In this document: positions 56,628 through 64,000 of the stretch, one piece after another
Layout of the letters: each line of letters begins with the position of its first letter
Numbering within the stretch: position 1 is the stretch's first letter
The notes under the pieces: model-generated
The model's input: only the letters and a program-made list of their open reading frames with translations
What the model was told of the DNA's origin: nothing
Databases searched by the model: none
Position numbers and translations under genes: made by a program
From: Melitaea cinxia
Taxonomy: Eukaryota; Arthropoda; Insecta; Lepidoptera; Nymphalidae
DNA: 64,000 nt
Assembly (NCBI RefSeq): GCF_905220565.1
Contig: NC_059401.1
Location: 955,001-1,019,000 of the forward strand
Direction of reading: 5' to 3'

Positions 56628-56978
56628 AACAATTAACGGTACTGTGTGGCTACGGTACTAAAGAATATAGCCTCCCCCTCTCTTCCCGTGGGTGTCGTAA
56701 GAGGCGACTAAGGGATAACACAGTTCCGCTACCACCTTGGAACTTAAAAAGCCGACCGGTGGCGGGATAACCACCCAACTGCTGGCTTTGAAATACACAG
56801 GCCGACGACGGGCAGCAGCGTCTTCGGTGCAACAAAGCCAGCCCTGCGGTCACCAACCCGCCTGCCCAGCGTGGTGACTATGGGCAAAACACATGAGTTC
56901 ACGTTATTTTTGGCGTAAACTTGTGGAGGCCTATGTCCAGCAGTGGACTGTATAGGCTGTAATGATGAACAATTAACG
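56628..56978 (+). mobile_element. Family B retroposon, full length with target duplication
   Basis: The element (56639-56967, 329 bases) is flanked by AACAATTAACG on both sides (56628-56638 and 56968-56978). 5' end GTACTGTGTGGCTACGG, 3' end GTATAGGCTGTAATGATG. This copy defines the family. Confidence 0.8.
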
Positions 56979-57039
56979 CATGAAAATACATCATCATCAC
57001 ATCACTTCAGCCATATATCATGAAATATAATCTAATATT

Positions 57040-57240
57040 ATCGTGAAAATACATGATAACACTAAATGGCTGCCAGTGGGATTTACTGCTGTGTTTAGAG
57101 TTCTCAAACACACATAATGCACAAGCACAGACATCGACAAGCAAACTTCAGAACATGAGCGGGTATCAAGCCCGTGACTGTCAGCGCCACAGCTATTGCC
57201 GTGACCGCTGTACCAACGCGTCGTCAATGACTTGTCTAAT
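57040..57240 (-). mobile_element. tRNA-headed SINE (family C-like)
   Basis: Inverse B box GGGTATCAAGCCCGTGACTG and inverse A-box region TTGCCGTGACCGCTGTACCA, with an AATGCACAAGCACAGACATC body. Confidence 0.5.
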
Positions 57241-57689
57241 AGTATATGGAATATTGCTAAAATTTAATCTTATGTTAAGATTTTGGGCATTTTTTGAATG
57301 CTAAACTTTGGTAACTGACTGCTTTATTGCCTATTTAAGTCTTATTTCCTAATTATTAACAGATAACTTTGGTGTAAAACAGTATGCGTGCATTGGTTGT
57401 AAGATTACGTGCTGAATTTTCTCGTTGCATAGCAATTTCAATAGTAACAAATTAAAAGTCTTATAAGGCATATTTTATTGACAATGAGCTTCCCTGCAAT
57501 GTTTTAATATCGAATGCCACTAATATATATTTAATGATTTCATCTTTAAGCTGATTCAGCTTTTTCGAGACTTTTAACAGAGTTTTTAAATCTCCAATTG
57601 TCCTCGCACAAGCAAACAATAATGATCTCAGTCCTGATCGTCTCGAGACTTCGAGACTTCTAAGAAAGCAATTAGTATTGACATAGTGT

Positions 57690-57776
57690 TTGACATGCAC
57701 TTTTCGTAACGCTCTCGTCACGCATTCACCAGCTTACTCTCTAAGTCAAGCGTATGTAGAGAAGTTTTACTTCAGT
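57690..57776 (+). mobile_element. Family G 3' fragment
   Basis: ACTTTTCGTAACGCTCTCGT through TAGAGAAGTTTTACTTCA. Confidence 0.6.
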
Positions 57777-58134
57777 AATAAATACTCTTATAGCAAACAT
57801 AATGACAAAAAATACCATAACAGTAGAATAATAGCCAAGGGCTGTAAGGCCAATTGCAGCCCGAGATATTTCCTCGCTGCGCTCGTGCACCTATAGTTCG
57901 AGGGTGCAATTGATACTTACACCCGAGCTATTCTGCTTTACATCTCGATTGTGAGGTAAGTAGAAAAAAAAAACCGGCATTACAAAAATAAAACATTTTA
58001 TTTGTTGATATTTATAGTGAAATGAGAACAATTTTCAAATTTTAACGCCGTTCGATATTTAAAATTGATGACTATTATACTCACACGAAGACGAGGCTGA
58101 ATAGCAAAGCGACCTCTTTGGTCATTGGGCTGAA

Positions 58135-58208
58135 TGCATAATGTCTATTGCCAGTATGATGCATGATGTCTATTGCCAGTATGATGCATGATGTCTATTG
58201 CCAGTTAG
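58135..58208. repeat. 25-bp tandem repeat, three units
   Basis: Units of TGCATGATGTCTATTGCCAG + TATGA begin at 58135, 58160 and 58185. Confidence 0.9.
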
Positions 58209-58366
58209 ATGTAAGCGAACTTTTTTAAAGAAGTGGTTTTTTTAAATTACTTACCGCCCTAGGGCTTTTCTAGCTACATTATTACCCTAGAGCGCTAATT
58301 AGTCACCGACAAGCGCCATTTATAGGAAATAAGAACCTACTTACCGAACGAATTACCGAAAGAATG

Positions 58367-58374
58367 TATATAAG
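58367..58374 (+). promoter_or_regulatory. TATA box with no assigned gene
   Basis: TATATAAG about 70 bases before an ATG in good context (AACAATGG). Confidence 0.4.
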
Positions 58375-58438
58375 GAAATCCGAGTACAAGTTTGTTTTAC
58401 ACTCGACTGATTATTTTAAATGTTAAAACTTTAAAACA

Positions 58439-58528
58439 ATGGACAAATGTAACAGTGCAATGAATAGCAATGTCAGCTGCATTCGAATGTTATGTCACTC
58501 AGGTCGGTCGGGTCCGGCCTCGGTCTGA
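58439..58528 (+). CDS. Possible small ORF or first exon behind a TATA box, 29 aa
   Basis: Reads MDKCNSAMNSNVSCIRMLCH and continues nine residues to TGA. A splice donor (CTCAG|GTCGGT) at 58502 could make it a first exon. No family recognised; the call rests on promoter spacing and start context only. Confidence 0.25.
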   Translation: MDKCNSAMNSNVSCIRMLCHSGRSGPASV

Positions 58529-58929
58529 GTGACACGTGGCAACGGCTCCAGATTCGTTAATCGAAAGTCACAATGTATCCTATCGATCAGTAATCATTCA
58601 CTTGCTTACGCGCTCTTGGTTATAGTTATGATTTATAAGTATGAATCTATAGTAACTGTACTGTTTCAGTGTGTTTGCATGTCAGTTATAGCCTACCTTT
58701 CTTTCTCATCTTATTCAATATAAGGGTCTATTTTACGCCAAATTAATTTTGAAATTGGATCAGCTTATTTTTATTTACTGCTTAATTTTAATGGTATTAT
58801 GTTTGGCAAACTGCGAGTATTGTTAGTGTTTTCTATGGACTTTGAAAGTTATATTTGAGTTATCTATTTTTTATTATATTTTATTTCGGTCAGGCTGCAC
58901 CATATATGTTAAGTAAATAAAATAATTTT

Positions 58930-60075
58930 TAACAAAAAAAACCGACTTCAAAAAGGAAACTAAAAAGTGAAAAATAAATTTACTTAGTACAAAGTAATTC
59001 GTATTTTGATTTAGTTAATCAGAAATGATTAAATAAATATTTTTTAATTTTGAAGTCGGTGCCAAGTAAAACAATAACTACTCTAGTATCTACTCGTAAG
59101 TTGTATTCAGTTTTCTTTCATAATTTGTTTCATTGACTATTAGGTTGAATACTGTTATTATTCTGCTATTGTTTTGACATATCTAATAGTATTTTTTGTA
59201 CTTGTTTGTTGTGTGTGTGTTGTTTGTATTTGTTATTGTAGCCAGGTTGTTGTAGTATTTACTTGGCACCAACTTCAAAATTATAAAATGTTTATTTAAT
59301 CATTTCGACACAGATGATCACACAGCAGGTAATTGCTATAAATCGTTGAAAAGTTCCCTCGATTATCTTTCGTCTCCATCATCAGACTCTAATGGCACTT
59401 GTAACTCATATAGGTGCAAAGTTCTTATCAATAGAAACGAATTAAGTTCAAACACCAGGTAATTGCTATAAGTCGTTGAAGAGTTCCCTCGACTATCTTT
59501 CGTCTCCATCATCAGACTGAAATTGCACTTATAACTCATACATGCAATGTTCTCATCAATAGAAACGAATTAAGTTCAAACAGCAGGTAATTGCTATAAA
59601 TCGTTAAAGAGTTCCCTCGACTATCTTTTGTCTCCATCATCAGACTACAGTCTGTAATGGTACTTATAACTCATACAGGTGCAAAGTTCTCATCAATAGA
59701 AACGAATTAAGTTCAAAAACCAGGTAATTGCTATAAATTGGTGAAGAGTTCCCTCGACTATCTTTCTTCTCCATTATCAGATCGACTCCAGACTTTTATT
59801 AAATAGTAGTGCTTTATAGTACTTAATGAAAACATGATTAAATTTACTAGTCACCCTTACGATTTTTGAAAGTTTCCCTCGATTTCTCTGAGATCCCATC
59901 ATCAGATCCCGGTTTCCTTATCATGGTACCAAACTATGGATCTCCTTTCCAACAAAAAAAGAATTATCAAAATCGGTTCATAAACGAAGAAGTTATCTCC
60001 GAACATACATAAAAAAATATATATATATTTACGGTCGAATTGAGTAACCTCCTCCTTTTTTTGAAGTCGGTTAAA
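58930..60075 (-). mobile_element. Large family F composite
   Basis: Starts AAAAAAAACCGACTTCAAAA and ends TTTTTTTGAAGTCGGTTAAA. Contains a second TGAAGTCGGTGCCAAGTAAA junction near 59050, the 130-base tandem array and a normal F block from about 59850. Confidence 0.5.
59326..59790. repeat. About 130-bp tandem array, four units
   Basis: Units begin CAGGTAATTGCTATAA at 59326, 59456, 59584 and 59721 (steps 130, 128, 137). Each has GAGTTCCCTCGACTATCTTT, TCTCCATCATCAGAC and ATAGAAACGAATTAAGTTCA. Confidence 0.9.
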
Positions 60076-60280
60076 AAGGAGTTCTTATAATGATAAATCA
60101 AAATTTGATCGAATCGGATAATTCTTTTAGCGATAAAAACCTGTCTATTGAGGAACTATATACTTCGTCATTAGCAGATAAACTTACTCTAAGATTAATC
60201 GATACTGAATCTATAGGCTCCAAGGATTCAAAGGCTTGTTTGCTACGTTTTATACTAGTATAATAGAAATGACTGAGGTA

Positions 60281-60620
60281 GCTGTGTGGCTACGGCAGTA
60301 AAGAATAAAGCCACCCCCTCTCTTCCTGTGGGTGTCGTAAGAGGCGACTAAGGGATACAGTTCCGCTACCACCTTGGAATTTATAAAGCTGACCGATGCC
60401 GGGATAGCCATCTATCTACTGGCTTTCAAATACTCAGGCCGAAGACGGGCAGCAGCGTCTTCGGTGTGACAAAGCCAGCTCTGCAGTCGCCAAACCGCCT
60501 GCCAAGCGTGGTGACTATGGGTAAAACACATGAGTGCGCGCCATAATATTTGGCACGAACTTCGGGAGACCTATGTCCAGCAGTGGACTGCGATAGACTG
60601 AAGTGATGATGATGATGACC
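60281..60620 (+). mobile_element. Family B retroposon, full length
   Basis: GCTGTGTGGCTACGGCAGTA to GACTGAAGTGATGATGATGA; the flanks ATGACTGAGG and ATGACCGAGG look like a target duplication with one change. Confidence 0.72.
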
Positions 60621-61068
60621 GAGGCCATGGCGGCAGCAGTGGCGTATTTTAAGGTTCGGGCCCCGAATAAATTAAGGAAAAAAGGTAAAACCAAACCATC
60701 TATGGCCAATATAACGACATATATTAAAAACAAAATATATGTTAAATAAAAAGATCGTCTCACAATATAATATAATTATGATGTAATCTAATTCTTAATC
60801 ATAATTATCGCTTCGCATTCTTCCGTGGAGTCCAACTCAAACGGGGTCGATTATTTTTTATGTGTTTCTTTACCCTAAAATTGTACTTTATTCGGTTCTC
60901 CATCGTAAGTTCCATAGACACCAAAACAATTATCGTAATACAATGTAACATCAGACAGAGTAAAGGTGGTGCTGGCGACCTTAGCGCTAAGAATGCAACT
61001 GCTGAGGTGGACATGTTAAATCTTTATTATTCACTTTTAATATAATGTAATTCTAATTTATTAACAAC

Positions 61069-61275
61069 TAGCTGACCCCGCAAACGTTGTTTTGCCATAT
61101 ATGTTATTAACCCCCCTTAATCCCCCTTCCCTTATAACTTAGCTGTATGAAAAATAGATGTTGGTCGATTCTCAGACCTCCCAATATGTATACAAAATTT
61201 CATAAAAATCAAACCAGCCGTTTCGGAGGAGTATTGTAACTAACATTGTGATACGACAATTTAATATTTTTCACT
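61069..61275 (+). repeat. Family E repeat
   Basis: CTAGCTGACCCCGCAAACGT to AACATTGTGATACGACAATT. Confidence 0.7.
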
Positions 61276-61800
61276 GAATGAAACGAAAATTCAAATTTTT
61301 TCCCTGATTATTTTTTTCAATCGCAACAAAATATACCCTATATCACTTCTAAGTAGTGTAGCTTTATGTTAGTCAAAGAATTTTCGTGATTAGATCAGTA
61401 TTTGCGAAGATTACCCCCTACATACAAACAAAGTTATAAACTTTACCTCTCATAATATTAGTATAGATAACACATACATTTTAAAGAATTGTCTTGTACT
61501 TGTAAGTGGAATTCTTTAATTGTTACTGTTGTATTTGTTTTATTGTTATACATATCTAAGTACTTATATTAGAATGTTTGAAAGCATGTTGTCTTTAAAT
61601 TAGTATACTTTCAGTAATTTCTTTAAATTGTACCACATATCTTGTATGATAATAGAGAAGGCAAATTTGAATTGGGACATGTAAAATTCACCTAAAAAAG
61701 CCGATTGTACATACAATAGATGATTTAATTTTATATTCAATACTATTTCAATGTATTATGGCTTGAAATATTATAGCGTGAAGTTTCATGGTCGTAATTT
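61276..61800. other. AT-rich intergenic sequence
   Basis: No gene or known repeat seen. Confidence 0.4.
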
Positions 61801-61804
61801 AAAA

Positions 61805-61997
61805 AAAAAGTGTGCTTTAGACCACACGGCTGAAGTAAATTTTTTGCATAGTAGGCCTGCTCTGGATCTTAGATATACGAAACGTAACTGGCTGAGAGAG
61901 AAAGAGAGAAAGATATTGTTTACTCGCACCTCTGCCGTTGCTCCGTTCGTCTCGCCCGATCACATAAAACATAAAAAAGTTTTACTTCAAAAACTCA
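61805..61997 (+). mobile_element. Family G MITE, shortened
   Basis: AGTGTGCTTTAGACCACACG + GCTGAAGTAAA to AAAAAGTTTTACTTCAAAAA; the GCATTCACCAGC block is deleted. Confidence 0.6.
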
Positions 61998-62299
61998 ATA
62001 ATATTTTTTAAAATCAGTACAAAGTACAAAATTGAAAAGTCCTTTCGTAGATTCATAAATAAATACATAAAAGTGTATTTTTGACCTCTTTTTTTTTCCC
62101 TTTTTGATAATTAAATGTTCACCAATATCGATCTTTTATAACATATTTAATGTACAGATGTGACCCTGTCACCGTTTTGTTATTCTCGCTATAGCTTATT
62201 ACCGCAGAATTGCTTGTATTGTTTTAATTTTCTTTGACATTTAAAACAAGCAATTGATACTTTTATAGAAACTACTAATGTATTGTTGAACAGAAATAC

Positions 62300-62475
62300 C
62301 CCGACTAGAAAAAAGGTCAGGCTTAACCAGATCATGTATCTGGACCGGATCAGGATAGAATGAGGCATGCCTGATCCAGCAAGCTCTATCAGGACCAGGT
62401 TTGGTCCAGACAGGATAGCCTAGGTAAGGCATACTGATCAGGACCCGGTCCGGTCTAGATCAGGATAGCCAGATG
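62300..62475. repeat. GATCAGGA-rich palindromic cluster
   Basis: GATCAGGA occurs at about 62348 and 62460 with variants between (ATCAGGAC, CCTGATCC), and GGACCAGGTTTGGTCC and GGACCCGGTCC form local palindromes. Confidence 0.5.
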
Positions 62476-63068
62476 TAAAATATAATCAAGTATGGTAAAA
62501 ATTTCTACTCGGGATCATGAACACAAATTACTATTCTTGTAGTCTATCTCTATAGTATAGTATATTCAAAGGATGGTGGATAGGTGATGCCTAAGAATCT
62601 ACATTCCGAATCGTTGAAAGCTTCATATCCCACAGAATTAGCAAGTTGAAGTGGCTGTGGGCTGGTACCTGTATCGTAGCAGCATAAAGATTATTCCAAA
62701 CAAAACATAAAAAAAATAATAATTATTATATTCGCACTTGGAATTTAGTCATTATTATTATTATTATCGTAATGCAATTTGCCGAATCTCAGACGAAGGT
62801 ATTTTTATATATGTATATAAATAGTCGTGAAAATAAAGCAATTAAAGACACGGCCAGACAAAAACTTTTAAATATTTTATTCAATTAACAACAACAATAA
62901 TATACACACACATAAATATTACACCCAGTTGTGTTTACGTGTAAGAATATTGTATGTGTACACATACATTTACATTTTTAATTTTTTTATTAATTCCGTA
63001 GGTGATGCCTACGGGAGTCAATGTTTCGAATCGTTGGTAGTTTAGATATTAATATTACATATACTTTA

Positions 63069-63300
63069 CTAGCTGTGTTCGCGACTTCGTTCGCGTGGAA
63101 TAGAAACTTTACATGTTCAACATGATTCCTTAAATTGGCATAAATTTTTTATTTATGAACCGATTGATATGAAACTAGCACTAAATGTTAATTGAAGCTT
63201 ACTAAAATATATTAGTGAAAACCACATCTAAATCAGATAAGCTATTTCTGAGATTAGCGCACACAAACGCACAGACAAACAGACAAAAATTTGAACAATA
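63069..63300 (+). repeat. Family E-type repeat, long variant
   Basis: CTAGCTGTGTTCGCGACTTC start, then ACACAAACGCACAGACAAAC; diverged. Confidence 0.5.
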
Positions 63301-63424
63301 ATTGTTTGGGTGTTATTTGCGTTGATAAGGGGTCCCTATAATAATGTTTTCTTATATATCTTCCATGTACAGACAGCGATCCGTTACATTATTATTATAT
63401 GTATTGATATTGACAATTAATAAT

Positions 63425-64000
63425 TGCATTTGCTCGCAAACGAAAAAAATCGACTTCAATTACATCGACAAGTAATACAACGTAGGTAGACGAAAAAATA
63501 GTCAAGTAAATACGAGTTATCAAAGATTACTCAAAAAGTTGTTATCAGATCTCGATGATTTAAATGTGACCACATGATAAACATAAGCTTTCGATTAAAT
63601 TAAAAATCATCAAAATCGGTATACCCAGTAAAAAGTTATACGGGTTTTCGAGAGTTTCCCTTGGTTTGTCTGGGATTCCATCATCAGATCCCGGTTTCCT
63701 TATCACGGTACCACACTTAGGATATCTCCTTTCGAACAAAAAAAGAATTATCAAAATCGGTTCATAAAGGACGAAGTTATACATACATACAATACATTAT
63801 ACAGCGTAGGTCGACGAAAAAATAGTCAAGTAAAAAATCATTATTAGATATAACTCGAAAAGAAGTTGTTAGATCTCAAATAAATTGAGACCAAATAACA
63901 AACACCATCTTTCGACTAAAAAAAATATCGTCGGAATCGGTCCACCTAGTCAAAAGTTCTGAAGATATATATAAGTATATAAAAAAATAAAAATAAAAAT
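63425..64000 (-). mobile_element. Family F element running off the window
   Basis: TTTGCTCGCAAACGAAAAAA + ATCGACTTCAAT start, three internal blocks with GTCGACGAAAAAATAGTCAAG; the right end lies beyond the window. Confidence 0.6.

Overview
The window looks like a moth or butterfly (lepidopteran) nuclear chromosome segment. It is strongly AT-rich, has GT-AG introns, carries three insect cuticular-protein genes with Rebers-Riddiford (R&R) chitin-binding domains, and is packed with short interspersed repeats, MITEs and decayed LINE and mariner copies of the kind common in lepidopteran genomes. No viral, bacterial or CRISPR locus is apparent. Species cannot be assigned from the sequence alone.

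Genes. (1) CPR-1, + strand, three recognised coding exons at 14680-14790, 15876-16043 and 16359-17552; its first exon, with the start codon, lies further upstream and was not identified. (2) CPR-2, + strand, one uninterrupted exon at 27348-29378 behind a TATA box. (3) CPR-3, - strand, six coding exons between 53956 (ATG) and 34800 (stop) that join in frame to 317 residues; its first intron is 11 kb. The three proteins share a signature just before and inside the R&R domain (proline/valine, Ile/Leu-x-x-Ile, then N-E/D-D-G-S-F/Y-T-x-G-Y-E-A-x-D-G). They look like a local paralogous group of secreted cuticle proteins that bind chitin through a short N-terminal domain and carry long, low-complexity Gln/Pro/Tyr/Thr-rich tails.

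Everything else is intergenic or intronic and mostly repeats. Families are named here for internal reference. A: tRNA-derived SINE with pol III A and B boxes. B: about 330-bp retroposon ending in ATG/ATGATG, two copies with target-site duplications. C: second tRNA-headed SINE of about 340 bp. D: about 275-bp poly-A retroposon. E: about 200-bp module beginning CTAGCTGACC. F: modular element framed by AACCGACTTC / GAAGTCGGTT. G: MITE with TGAAGTAAAACTTCT inverted repeats. H: an inverted pair of LINE-like fragments. Several are nested (F in G, D in F, B in D, C in D), which gives a relative insertion order.

The most unusual structure is an 810-bp element at 49354-50163 inside CPR-3 intron 1. It has terminal inverted repeats, 13 regularly spaced (about 29 bp) copies of a 20-bp palindrome in its two arms, and an internally deleted gene that joins an N-terminal segment to the start of an integrase core. 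It is probably a deletion derivative of a Ginger-like (integrase-type) DNA transposon. Other items of note are a 978-bp PIF/Harbinger-type derivative with a TTA target duplication in the last CPR-3 intron, a perfect 34-bp-arm hairpin carrying a tRNA-like loop at 56097-56195, a 130-bp tandem array at 59326-59790, and an orphan TATA promoter with a short ORF at 58367-58528.
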